NCBI GenBank assembly: GCA_900548905.1
Contig: URMK01000010.1
Location: forward strand, 62,001-126,000
Length of the DNA stretch: 64,000 bases
Direction: 5' to 3'
DNA from: an uncultured Lachnospiraceae bacterium
GTDB lineage: Bacteria; Bacillota; Clostridia; Lachnospirales; Lachnospiraceae
The notes under the pieces are model-generated. The model did not search any database, was not told the DNA's origin, and was given only the letters and a program-made list of their open reading frames with translations. Each line of letters opens with the position of its first letter. Position 1 is the first letter of the stretch. Of the stretch, positions 18,346 through 26,938 are shown in pieces. The position numbers were made by a program, and so were the translations under genes.

Positions 18346-18654
18346 TTATACCTGCATCCCCATTATCTGATTGTATGCGCTTACCGCTTTGCTGGTCAGC
18401 TGAGTGGTAAACTCCACAGCCGCCGCTGTCTGCTCCGCCTGAATCATAACGGAATGCAGATCGTCCGTCTCACCAAGGGACAGCTTTCTGTCCATTTCCG
18501 AAGTTTCCTGAAGCGCCTGATCCGCTTCCTCTATCGCTTCCATCAGAAAACTGCCGAATGCTTTCCTGCCGGATGACGGAAGGTTTTCTTCGGTTTTCCT
18601 CAATTCCTCCAGGGAAAACGAAGGTTCCAGCTTTGTTATCGGAACAATAAACAT
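18346..18654 (-). CDS. fliE: Flagellar hook-basal body complex protein FliE
   Basis: FliE joins the MS ring to the rod. The 102-residue product has the family's C-terminal part (LHSVMIQAEQTAAAVEFTTQL; SAYNQIMGMQV). It is the first gene of the operon; usually flgB and flgC precede it, but the DNA upstream is AT-rich and non-coding. AGAGGTG lies eight bases before the ATG. Confidence 0.9.
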   Translation of the reverse strand: MFIVPITKLEPSFSLEELRKTEENLPSSGRKAFGSFLMEAIEEADQALQETSEMDRKLSLGETDDLHSVMIQAEQTAAAVEFTTQLTSKAVSAYNQIMGMQV

Positions 18655-18690
18655 TAATTACACCTCTTATCATATGTAGAATATTGTCTC

Positions 18691-18699
18691 ATTATATCA
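18691..18699 (-). promoter_or_regulatory. Extended -10 promoter of the flagellar operon
   Basis: On the minus strand the sequence TGATATAAT lies 37 bases before the fliE start codon: a perfect TATAAT with the TGn extension. No good -35 hexamer is present at 17 bases, which suits an extended -10 promoter. It is a sigma-A-type signal, not sigma-28. Confidence 0.6.
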
Positions 18700-19149
18700 T
18701 ATTTTCTCAATAGAAAAAGTGTTTTTTAATAATTTCAACAAATTTTTCAAAATATTTTTTTCTTTTTTTATAGAATATAACAGTTTTTTCCATATTTTTA
18801 TTTGAAATTTATAGTTTTTCAACGGTTTTTATTTATATTTTGATTTTATTATATCTATATATAGTACAACAGTTACATTATTTATCATCATAATTCCGTT
18901 CAAAAATAAGAGGTCCGTTACCCGGTTTTATCCGATATCCTAAAATGAGGAGGCATGATCCTCCCATCCGGCGCGCTTTCTCTAATATAATATGAACATG
19001 CTCCGTTCCGGATTTATAAGACGTACAAAAAATACGTAATAGCGTATATTGCAGCAATGAACCGGTCCGTCCGCCGCTCTTTCGCCTGTTTTGTATCCCC
19101 CCATCCGGGCTGTCTTTTTCCTGCGGTTACCGCCATTTTACCAGGCTAT
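18700..19149. other. Intergenic region between the flagellar operon and the ABC exporter operon
   Basis: The first 200 bases are strongly AT-rich with T and A tracts, typical of upstream promoter DNA. Further on there is a GGAGG/CCTCC inverted repeat near 18949-18965 and an ACGTA/TACGT repeat near 19021-19037. I see no credible gene; a 35-codon frame at 19057-19164 has no ribosome binding site. Confidence 0.6.
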
Positions 19150-19214
19150 TTAAGAAACCGTTAAGAAACAGGCAATTCCTGTTTAAGGACTTTTCCCTCC
19201 GTATCTGCTATATT
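19150..19214 (+). promoter_or_regulatory. Direct-repeat operator and promoter of the ABC exporter operon
   Basis: Two direct repeats, TTAAGAAACCG (19150-19160) and TTAAGAAACAG (19161-19171), are spaced by exactly 11 bases, one DNA turn. This is typical of OmpR/PhoB-family response regulator sites. A TATATT -10 like element at 19209-19214 lies about 40 bases downstream. The response regulator coded at 25998-26693 is the obvious candidate binder (inference). Confidence 0.6.
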
Positions 19215-19245
19215 TATAGAAAACACAGACACAGGGAGCAATCAT

Positions 19246-20169
19246 ATGAAAAAAATCAAAGACCCTGCTGCAAGCAACGGGGTATCAAATTTGCAACGCG
19301 TGAACGACGGGGTATTGGGTCTGCGCTCCGCTTCGGCCGGTGCCAAACAGGCGCCGCCGGCTGATTCGTTGCCCGCGGGAATCCTCCTCGAAACGAGGAA
19401 GCTGTGCAAAACCTTCACTAACGGAGGGCTGCAGCAGCATGTAATAAAAAATATGGATCTGCAGATCCGGGAGGGGGATTTTACCATAATAATGGGGCGG
19501 TCCGGTTCCGGCAAATCCACCCTGCTTTATGCGCTGTCCGGTATGGACAGGCCCACTATCGGGGATATCCTCTTCGGGGAAGAAAATCTCTCCCATATGA
19601 GCAACGACCGGCTGGCAATGATGAGACGTGAAAACTGCGGCTTTGTATTCCAGTCCATGTATCTTCTTGATCATATGAACGTCCTGGATAACGTGCTTAC
19701 AAGCGGCCTGCTGCCAAATGACAGGGAGCGGCGCGCACCGCGCACCGGATTCAGGACCCATAAAAAACAGACGGCCGAACGTGCCGCGGCGCTTCTGGGT
19801 TCGCTCGGCCTGTCAGAACAGGATTGGAAGAAATTCCCGGATCAGCTTTCCGGCGGGGAAAAACAGCGTGCCGCCATAGCCAGGGCCCTGATTAACAGTC
19901 CGAAAATCCTGTTTGCGGATGAACCTACCGGCGCGCTTAACTCTTCAGCCAGCGAACAGGTCCTGGATGCCTTCACACAGCTGAACGAAAAAGGCCAAAG
20001 TATCATTACCGTAACACACGACTTGAAAACCGCGCTGCGCGGGAACCGGATTCTGTATATGAAAGACGGCAGTATCTGCGGCGAACTTGCTCTGGAGCCT
20101 TACCGGCGGGACGGCGATCCGGCACGGCAAAGCAGGCTGCAGCAGTTTCTCGGGGAAATGGGGTGGTGA
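19246..20169 (+). CDS. ABC transporter ATP-binding protein (FtsX/MacB/BceA type)
   Basis: This is the ATPase of an exporter that works with an FtsX-like permease, a class linked to peptide antibiotic resistance or envelope peptide handling. Walker A is at about residues 84-92 (GRSGSGKST), the Q-loop at FVFQSMYLLDHMNV, the signature at LSGGEKQRAAIARAL and Walker B at ILFADEPTG; the switch His is in VTHDL. The first 45 residues before ILLETRKLCKTF are an unusual extension with a small internal duplication (NGVSNLQRVNDGV). The ATG at 19246 has GGGAGC upstream and no better start is seen. It overlaps the permease region by a few bases at its 3' end. Confidence 0.88.
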   Translation: MKKIKDPAASNGVSNLQRVNDGVLGLRSASAGAKQAPPADSLPAGILLETRKLCKTFTNGGLQQHVIKNMDLQIREGDFTIIMGRSGSGKSTLLYALSGMDRPTIGDILFGEENLSHMSNDRLAMMRRENCGFVFQSMYLLDHMNVLDNVLTSGLLPNDRERRAPRTGFRTHKKQTAERAAALLGSLGLSEQDWKKFPDQLSGGEKQRAAIARALINSPKILFADEPTGALNSSASEQVLDAFTQLNEKGQSIITVTHDLKTALRGNRILYMKDGSICGELALEPYRRDGDPARQSRLQQFLGEMGW

Positions 20170-20171
20170 TC

Positions 20172-22715
20172 ATGGTTTTACTGCATCTGGCAAAAGCAAG
20201 CCTTGCAAAGAAAAAAGGCATGGCTGCCACTCTTCTCTTTCTCTCCGCGCTGTCCACCCTGTTTTTAAATCTCGGGCTGACCATGAGCGGTCAAATGCAG
20301 GATGCCTGTACCGCCTCCATTGAAAGACTGCAGGGGCCTGATTTTTTTGCCGCATCGGACGCGACGAAATATGATGCCGCCTTTGAGGCCTTCCTCCGGG
20401 AGGACGCACGCATACAATGGATGGAAAAAGAGGATATCATCTATCTGGAGATCACCAAAAACAATCACAACAGTTCCCGGGCCGGCGCCATCATTTTTAA
20501 CATGGACAACGCGCGGCAGATCGAGCCGGTGACGCTGCTGCGCCAGGATCCCTCCATACCGGACAGCGAAGCCATCTACCTTCCGGAAGTCATGGAAGCG
20601 GAAGGTATCGCAACAGGCTCCGAATATATCCTCACCTATAAAAATACGGATTATGCCTACCGCGTCGCCGGTTTTTTTGAAACCTCCTGTATGGGTACCA
20701 CCGGCTACACCTTTATGAAATATTACATGCCCCGGGAAGCTTTTACCCTTCTTTATGAAACGGCAGGCGCAGGCAAGGCACTTTCCGCCAGGCTGGCGGA
20801 CGGCATGGATAAGGCAGCGGTATCCCGGGAACTGAAGAAGGATTTTCTGAAAGCCACCGATTATTATAATAAGGTAGGGAACCTGTACGGAGGCGCCGCC
20901 TGTATTTCCTACGACGGGATGCTTGACAATATGCTTTCCCTGATCAGCATTCCCATGATGCTGATGATTTCCATTGCTTTTGTGATATGCACTATCAGCT
21001 TTATAACCGTCTTTTTTAAAGTAAAGGAAGAAATCGGGGACAGTCTGCCGGAAATCGGAAGCCTTCAGGCCATGGGCTACACCACACGTCAGATCATTCT
21101 TTCCAAAACAGCAGAATTTTCCCTTGTGGGTGCGGCCGGCGGCGTGTTGGGTATACTGGTATCCTGCGCCGCGCTGCCGGCGGTTACAAACTACGGAGAA
21201 GGAATGATCGGCATCCGCCTCCGATATACCCCCACCCCCGGCGGCAGTCTTCTCTCCCTGCTGATCATCCTTGTGCTGATCACGCTGGCAGCCGTTACGG
21301 CCTCCTGGAGAATCCGGAAGCTGTCTCCGGTTGCCGCATTGAGAAAAGGCCTGCAGACCTCCTGTTACGGCAGGAATTTCTTTCCTCTGGAAAAAGGGCG
21401 CTCCGGCGTAGTATTCCGTCTGGCCCTAAAGAATATAACTGCGGATTACCGCCGCAATACCGCTACCATCACGGCGATCGCCATGGGTACCTTTGCCGTT
21501 AGTCTTTCAGCTGTGCTGTATGCCAACTTCGGCTATGACACTTCTGCCGTTGCCAAAATGACGGGCATAGAAGTGGCGAATGTCCAGGTCACTCCGCTTC
21601 CCCACACGGATATCCTTTCGCTGCAGGCACAGCTGGAGCAGATGCCCGGCGTCCGTAAAACAAATCTTTCTGCTATTTATATGGCCGCCATAGAAGATGA
21701 GGATATTTTCTGGGTGATAACCGGCGACTTTTCCAAAACGGAGCAGCTGACTCTGACGGAGGGAAGCTTTCCCCAATATGATAATGAAGTCACACTGTCC
21801 TCCGGCCTGCTGCACAAGCTCGGCAAAGAGGTGGGCGATACGGTCAGCGTAACCCTGGACGGCATCACAAAAGCTTACCTGATTACAGGCATTTTCATCG
21901 GAACCAATAATAACGGAAAAGAAGGGCTTATGAGCCTGGAAGGCATGAAACGGCTGGATCCTTATTTCAGCCTTTCCAATATTGATATTTACCTGGAAGA
22001 GGATTCCATGCGCCAGGATTTCATCGATATGCTTTATCCGGCCTACGGCGTGTCCTCCGCAGATACTCCTCCCTCCGCCGTCAACGATGCCGTTTCCCCC
22101 GAAAACGAAGGGGCGGACTACACCGCTGCCAAAAGGCGGGCTGAGAAAAAAATCAAGGAAATGCTGGATCAGTACGGCGTATCCGACGCCGCATATGCGG
22201 TAATGCTCCGGGGAGAGCTGATCCTGGCCGGCAGCTCCGACGGCATCAAGATAAAAGAAGTCAGCAGCATGCAGGAATATCTGGACGGCCAGCTGGCCTC
22301 CTACGCAGCCACAATGACAGGAATGATGGCTATGATACTTACCGTTATGCTGCTCGTCATGGGCGCCATTGTCTCCATCACGGTAAGCGCCCTGATCCGG
22401 CGGCAGAAAACCAGCTTCGGCATCTATAAGGCGCTGGGATATACCACACGGGATCTCATCCGCATCGTCCGCCTGAATATGGCCGTAAATGCGGCAGCCG
22501 GCTCCCTGATTGGAATTTTGCTGTGCCGTCTCTTTGCCAACAGCCTTCTTCATCTGCTGTTCCAAAACATGGGGCTGGATCTGGCGAGATTCCATATCAA
22601 TCCGTTTCTGCTGGCTGCTTCCGCTTTGTTCACGTTTCTGTTCGTATGGCTGCTCTCCTCCCGGAAAGCCCGCCGTGTAAAAGGAATTTCCGTATATGAT
22701 CTGCTTACGGAATGA
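20172..22715 (+). CDS. FtsX-type ABC transporter permease
   Basis: The 847-residue membrane protein has the ten-segment layout of large FtsX/BceB-like permeases. One N-terminal segment is at about 12-35 and a large extracellular part follows. Three segments lie around 250-380 and another is near 420-445 (NTATITAIAMGTFAVSLSAVLYA). A second extracellular domain and three C-terminal segments with the FtsX core (IVSITVSALIRRQKTSFGIYK; LGYTTRDLI) complete it. I chose the ATG at 20172, preceded by GGGGTGG; a GTG at 20163 is an alternative. The gene follows the ATPase directly and is in turn followed by a secreted serine hydrolase. Confidence 0.88.
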   Translation: MVLLHLAKASLAKKKGMAATLLFLSALSTLFLNLGLTMSGQMQDACTASIERLQGPDFFAASDATKYDAAFEAFLREDARIQWMEKEDIIYLEITKNNHNSSRAGAIIFNMDNARQIEPVTLLRQDPSIPDSEAIYLPEVMEAEGIATGSEYILTYKNTDYAYRVAGFFETSCMGTTGYTFMKYYMPREAFTLLYETAGAGKALSARLADGMDKAAVSRELKKDFLKATDYYNKVGNLYGGAACISYDGMLDNMLSLISIPMMLMISIAFVICTISFITVFFKVKEEIGDSLPEIGSLQAMGYTTRQIILSKTAEFSLVGAAGGVLGILVSCAALPAVTNYGEGMIGIRLRYTPTPGGSLLSLLIILVLITLAAVTASWRIRKLSPVAALRKGLQTSCYGRNFFPLEKGRSGVVFRLALKNITADYRRNTATITAIAMGTFAVSLSAVLYANFGYDTSAVAKMTGIEVANVQVTPLPHTDILSLQAQLEQMPGVRKTNLSAIYMAAIEDEDIFWVITGDFSKTEQLTLTEGSFPQYDNEVTLSSGLLHKLGKEVGDTVSVTLDGITKAYLITGIFIGTNNNGKEGLMSLEGMKRLDPYFSLSNIDIYLEEDSMRQDFIDMLYPAYGVSSADTPPSAVNDAVSPENEGADYTAAKRRAEKKIKEMLDQYGVSDAAYAVMLRGELILAGSSDGIKIKEVSSMQEYLDGQLASYAATMTGMMAMILTVMLLVMGAIVSITVSALIRRQKTSFGIYKALGYTTRDLIRIVRLNMAVNAAAGSLIGILLCRLFANSLLHLLFQNMGLDLARFHINPFLLAASALFTFLFVWLLSSRKARRVKGISVYDLLTE

Positions 22716-22758
22716 GATGGGAGTTTCTTAAAAATGATAGAAATAAGAGGTATGATTT

Positions 22759-24747
22759 ATGAAAAAACAATGGCTCCTTCTGTTCTTCGTCCTGTGCTGC
22801 GGCCTGCTCTTTCGCCCCGCGGCGGCACAGGCTGCCCCTTCCGATGATACACAGGAGGTTTATGGGATCGGTTCTGTCAGCAAACTGTTCGGCACCGCTG
22901 CCGTCATGCTGCTTGCCGACCGGGGAGAAATCCTGCTGGACGCTCCCGTTACCGATTATGTCCCGGAATTCGAAATGGCCGACGAACGGTATAAACAGAT
23001 CACTGTACGTATGATGCTGAATCATTCCTCGGGGCTGCCCGGGACCACCTTCCGCAACTGCTTTTTGCTCGGGGAATCCCATACCGATTATCACAGCACC
23101 CTGCTTGATAACCTGAAAACCCAGCACCTCAAGGCGGATCCCGGCGCCTACAGCGTCTATTGTAACGATGGCTTTACCCTGGCGGAAATCCTCGTGGAAC
23201 ATGTGAGCCAAATGAGCTTCTCCGCCTTTATTCAAAAGGAATTTGCCCGTCCGCTGGGACTTACCCATACCTTTATGCCCGAAGAGCTGCCGGCTTCCGA
23301 ACCAACGGCGCCTATCTACTACGGAGACAGACCGCTTCCCTATGAAAACCTGCAGTGCCTTGCCGCAGGCGGAATTTACAGTACAGCGGAAGATCTCTGC
23401 CGGTTTTCCCAGCTTTTCACCCGGAACGGGAACGGGATTTTATCCGGGGAAGCGGTGCAGGCCATGGCTTTTCCCGAATATAAAAAGGATACCATCTGCG
23501 TGCAGGATGCAGAAAGCAACTTCGGCTACGGGCTGGGCTGGGACAGCGTGGATGCATACCCCTTCCGGCGGTTCGGAATCACCGCACTGGCGAAGGGAGG
23601 CGATACCCAAAACTATGGCACAGGTCTGCTGGTCCTCCCGGAACAGGAGCTGTCCGTCGGTGTTACCGCTTCCGGCGGAAGCGGTGAGCTTTCTCTGAAG
23701 CTGGCGTCGGAAATCGCGCTGGAAATACTGAAGGAAGAGGGGCTGATTACAGCGGAAGAAGAGGAGGCGGCGGCCCGGCCCGCCATAGATAGCGCGCAGC
23801 CATCCGCCCCTATCCCGGAGGAACTGAAAAAGTATGCGGGCTATTATGCTTCCCTGGGAATCTGGAAGCTGGAATTCACGCAACAGAATACAGTTCGGAT
23901 CACTTCCATGGAACCCCACGTAGATATGGTGCAGGAATACCGGTATACGCAAGACGGCTATTTTGTTTCCACAGACGGAAAATACATCTCCTACACCGGC
24001 CTTTCCCAAGCTTCCGGGGGAACCGGCGGCATTACCGCATTTTATTTCTGTGAAGAAACTAACGGAAAGACCTACATGCTGGGCAGTACCTATTCCCTGT
24101 CCGGCGGGAAAGCGGAATCTGCCGTCGCCATGCCTTTCGCCGAAAAAATAGAAGAAAACAATCTTCCTGCTGCCATACAGAAGGTATGGGACGGACGGGA
24201 CGGAGAAAAATACTATATGATAAACGATGCCTTCAACTCCTACTTTTACCTCAGCCGGCCTTGTATGAAGCTGGAGCTTCCCGCCGCATTTCCCGGATAC
24301 ACCGGGGCTTCGGAATTATATAAAAACTGCAGGATCACCGACGCCGACAATGCAGTGTGCGAGCTGGATCTCCCGGTCATGCTCGGACGGGATTCCGCAG
24401 ATTTCCATTTTTACAGGACAAAAGGTATCGAATATCTGCAAGCCGATGCCTGCTTGTATATAGAAGAGAAAGCCATTCCCGCCCTTTCCCGGCAGACCGA
24501 ACAGATATCGCTCACCCGGAGTGCGCAATGGTTTGGGATAGGGAGTCAGGCCGCCGGACAGGAAATCCGGATCCGCCTTCCCGGCCGGAGTGCATACTAC
24601 GTTTATGATAAAAATGACACCTGCGTGGCGTCTTCCCTCTTTACCGACGAAAAGGATACGGTTATCCTTCCCCAGGACGGGAAACTGCTTCTCGCCGGCC
24701 CGGAAGGCAATGTCATCGATCTCACCTGGCTGAATCCGGCTAAATAA
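22759..24747 (+). CDS. Secreted beta-lactamase-family serine hydrolase with a short N-terminus
   Basis: The 662-residue protein has a signal peptide (hydrophobic residues 5-18, AAAQAAP cleavage region). It then has class C beta-lactamase/EstB-type motifs: SVSK at about 39-42 (S39 nucleophile, K42), a YCN motif near 134-136 and KGG near 278. Family members usually have 50-60 residues (GxPGaavavvkdGk...) between the mature start and SxxK. Here only about a dozen remain, so the first beta strands seem lost. The C-terminal half, from about 360, is a beta-rich extension without known motifs. The gene is 43 bases after the permease, with AGAGGT upstream, so it likely belongs to the same operon. Its last 8 bases overlap the convergent kinase gene. 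Confidence 0.8.
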   Translation: MKKQWLLLFFVLCCGLLFRPAAAQAAPSDDTQEVYGIGSVSKLFGTAAVMLLADRGEILLDAPVTDYVPEFEMADERYKQITVRMMLNHSSGLPGTTFRNCFLLGESHTDYHSTLLDNLKTQHLKADPGAYSVYCNDGFTLAEILVEHVSQMSFSAFIQKEFARPLGLTHTFMPEELPASEPTAPIYYGDRPLPYENLQCLAAGGIYSTAEDLCRFSQLFTRNGNGILSGEAVQAMAFPEYKKDTICVQDAESNFGYGLGWDSVDAYPFRRFGITALAKGGDTQNYGTGLLVLPEQELSVGVTASGGSGELSLKLASEIALEILKEEGLITAEEEEAAARPAIDSAQPSAPIPEELKKYAGYYASLGIWKLEFTQQNTVRITSMEPHVDMVQEYRYTQDGYFVSTDGKYISYTGLSQASGGTGGITAFYFCEETNGKTYMLGSTYSLSGGKAESAVAMPFAEKIEENNLPAAIQKVWDGRDGEKYYMINDAFNSYFYLSRPCMKLELPAAFPGYTGASELYKNCRITDADNAVCELDLPVMLGRDSADFHFYRTKGIEYLQADACLYIEEKAIPALSRQTEQISLTRSAQWFGIGSQAAGQEIRIRLPGRSAYYVYDKNDTCVASSLFTDEKDTVILPQDGKLLLAGPEGNVIDLTWLNPAK

Positions 24748-25996
24748 GCTTTATCATCAAAACAACAGTAAATTCGTTTCCGGAACAGGTGCAGTAGATT
24801 TCCCCCTGCATCTGCTCCATCAGCCTTTTGCATATATACAGTCCCAAACCGCTGCCGCTCACCTTCTCCGCATTCCGTCCCCGGTAAAATTTATTCATCA
24901 GCAGCGGCAGCTCTTCTTCCGATACCGGGTTTCCGCGGTCACGGATATACAGCTTCAGGTGGGTATCGATCAGGGATGCGTTCACTTGGATATCCGACTC
25001 TCCGTATTTGCAGGCATTGCTTATAATATTGGACAGCACCTGGGTAAACCGGATTTTATCCAGGTACAGCATGCAGTCCGGTATACCTTCCACACGCACC
25101 TTTTCCCGGAGATCCGCGCTGCGGATCAGCCGTTCCAGTTCACTGCTGTATACCGCTTCCGGGGTGACCGTCAGCTGCTCCATATCCTGCAGCGTGGTAG
25201 AAAACAGATTCGTTACCAGTTCTTCTATTTGTTCGGTTTTCCGGTAAATCATCCTGAGCTTTTCTTTCAGCCGCTCTTCTCTTTCCAGTTCCAGCAAAAG
25301 TTCGGCCGATACCCGGATAGAGGTCACCGGCGTTTTGATATCGTGGCTCAGGGAGGCCACCAACTCCTTTTGGTTCCGGTTTGCCAGGTATTCCTTTTCC
25401 CTGGCTTCCTTCAGCTGATCCCGCATCAGGTCAAAGCTTTCCGTAAATGCGCCGAACATATTGTTCTTATTTCTTTCCAGGGCAAAATCCAGATTTCCTC
25501 CGGCCACCTCGGCCGCAAAATGCTCCAGCCTTCGGAACGGCCTTATAATGGTATGATTCAGAAATGCCAGACATCCCCCTGTGCAAAGCGCAAATACGGC
25601 GGCAGCCGCCAGGACGCCAAGAGCGGCCCTGTTTCTGTAGGCAAGCAGAAGCTCACCCGGATTCCGGGAAACAAGAACCTTTCCGATAATCTCGCCTTCT
25701 TTTTCCACATCCAGGACCGGATTTCCCATGGAAACGGCTTCCATCACCGAAACCGGAGCATCCTCCCCTGACCGATAACGGACGGTTCCGTCCAGCCCCA
25801 GCACGCTGAAGGAAACGCCGTAGTCCGGAAATTCCCCTTTCTGCAAATCTTCCCAGCAGCGGGCGCTTTCCTGTGCGATACGGTTCAGCAGGATAATATC
25901 GTTATCCCATCCGGCCGGCATCCGGTAAACGCCGACAGCCCAAAAACAGCCGGCCAGAAAGACCAGGACCGGTAACAGCAGAAATCCTTTTTTCAT
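24740..25996 (-). CDS. Sensor histidine kinase
   Basis: A membrane histidine kinase paired with the upstream response regulator. The chosen start is the ATG at 25996, with GAGGGGGAAC upstream, one base after the regulator's stop. The 418-residue protein has membrane segments at about 4-24 and 125-150 around an extracellular sensor of about 100 residues, a HAMP-like linker (RPFRRLEHFAAEVAGGNLDF), the H-box SLSHDIKTPVTSI, the N-box NIISNACKYG and the G-boxes (RDRGNPV, GSGLGLYICK). The real extracellular loop distinguishes it from BceS-type intramembrane kinases. The likely targets are the divergent or nearby envelope genes (inference). Confidence 0.88.
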   Translation of the reverse strand: MKKGFLLLPVLVFLAGCFWAVGVYRMPAGWDNDIILLNRIAQESARCWEDLQKGEFPDYGVSFSVLGLDGTVRYRSGEDAPVSVMEAVSMGNPVLDVEKEGEIIGKVLVSRNPGELLLAYRNRAALGVLAAAAVFALCTGGCLAFLNHTIIRPFRRLEHFAAEVAGGNLDFALERNKNNMFGAFTESFDLMRDQLKEAREKEYLANRNQKELVASLSHDIKTPVTSIRVSAELLLELEREERLKEKLRMIYRKTEQIEELVTNLFSTTLQDMEQLTVTPEAVYSSELERLIRSADLREKVRVEGIPDCMLYLDKIRFTQVLSNIISNACKYGESDIQVNASLIDTHLKLYIRDRGNPVSEEELPLLMNKFYRGRNAEKVSGSGLGLYICKRLMEQMQGEIYCTCSGNEFTVVLMIKLI

Positions 25997-25997
25997 A

Positions 25998-26693
25998 TTA
26001 CCGTTCCCCCTCAAATACATAGCCCACACCCCATAGCGTTTTTATCCGCTGGGGAGAATCGGGATCTTTCTCTATTTTCCGGCGCAGATGTCTGATATGT
26101 ACGGAGAGCGTGCCATCCCCCACAAAGCTGTCTCCCCATACCTTTTCAAATAATTCTTCTTTCGTGACCACGTTTCCCTGATGCTCCATCAGATAGTGCA
26201 GCAGCTTGTACTCCATTTCCTTCAAAGCGACAGGTTTTCCTTCCACAAGCACCTGTCTGCGGCCGTGATCCAGCACGATAAAAGGCCCTGCCTCCCCCGG
26301 CTTCCCGTCAGCAAGGCCGCCGCCCTGTCCCTCCTGCCTGCGCAGAATGGCTTTCACCTTCGCCAGCAGGATATTCAGGCTGTAGGGCTTGGTAATATAA
26401 TCATCCCCGCCTATGTTGAGCGCCGTCAGGATATCATCATCGCTGGTGCGGGCGCTGATAAACAGAATCGGGATATCCAGGCTCTGCCGCAGCTGCTTGC
26501 ACAGTTCAAACCCCGACCTGCCGTCAAGATTGATATCCAGAAGCAGGAGAGACACCCTGTTTTCTTCCAGGAATTCCAGGCACGCTTCATAACCGGTCAC
26601 ATAACAGGAGCTTACATCAAACATATTAAAATACTCGCAGGTGGTCTGCGCGATCACTTCTTCATCATCCACAATAAGGCAGCTGTAGTCCAT
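25998..26693 (-). CDS. OmpR-family response regulator
   Basis: The 231-residue regulator has a receiver domain at about residues 1-120, with the acidic pair D9/D10, phospho-acceptor D53 (LLLLDINLDG) and K105-region KPY. A winged helix DNA-binding domain follows at about 135-230 (LLHYLMEHQGNVVTKEELFEKVW; VHIRHLRRKIEKDP; GVGYVFEG). It is the first gene of a two-gene operon with the kinase. The 11-bp-spaced direct repeats at 19150-19171 and 29989-30009 are possible binding sites. Confidence 0.92.
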   Translation of the reverse strand: MDYSCLIVDDEEVIAQTTCEYFNMFDVSSCYVTGYEACLEFLEENRVSLLLLDINLDGRSGFELCKQLRQSLDIPILFISARTSDDDILTALNIGGDDYITKPYSLNILLAKVKAILRRQEGQGGGLADGKPGEAGPFIVLDHGRRQVLVEGKPVALKEMEYKLLHYLMEHQGNVVTKEELFEKVWGDSFVGDGTLSVHIRHLRRKIEKDPDSPQRIKTLWGVGYVFEGER

Positions 26694-26729
26694 CCTTCCT
26701 CTTCTTCCCTTTCCGTTTAATTTTTTTCT

Positions 26730-26738
26730 ATTGTATCA
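26730..26738 (-). promoter_or_regulatory. Extended -10 promoter of the two-component operon
   Basis: TGATACAAT on the minus strand, 37 bases before the regulator's start codon, is a TGn-extended -10 element. The -35 at 17 bases (TAAGCT) is poor. The leader between is purine-rich. Confidence 0.5.
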
Positions 26739-26802
26739 TGTTTCTGCAGGAAAGCTTACATAATTTTATGGATATCTGTCCAAAAAGTTTGTGTCCGCTG
26801 TC

Positions 26803-26831
26803 TTGAAAGACGGCAGCCCGTCCTTTACAAT
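26803..26831 (+). promoter_or_regulatory. Sigma-A promoter with an inverted repeat in the spacer
   Basis: TTGAAA (26803-26808) and TACAAT (26826-26831) are separated by exactly 17 bases. The spacer contains GACGG-CAGC-CCGTC, an inverted repeat that could be an operator. The promoter points to the metallo-beta-lactamase-fold gene at 26939 and leaves a leader of about 100 bases. Confidence 0.65.
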
Positions 26832-26938
26832 AGAGCATAGCGGAACACTTACCGCTTAACCGGAATCGGCTTTACCGTATTCGGAGACTGCCGGCAAAAC
26901 ACAGAAAATACGGATACAGGAATATAACAGGAGGGATT

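Noticed and set aside
19057..19164. Small 35-codon gene in the intergenic region
   Set aside because: No ribosome binding site, composition unlike a peptide gene, and its end runs into the direct-repeat operator.
21507..22595. Open frame of 362 codons on the minus strand
   Set aside because: It lies inside the permease gene on the opposite strand and shows only His/Gly-rich shadow composition.
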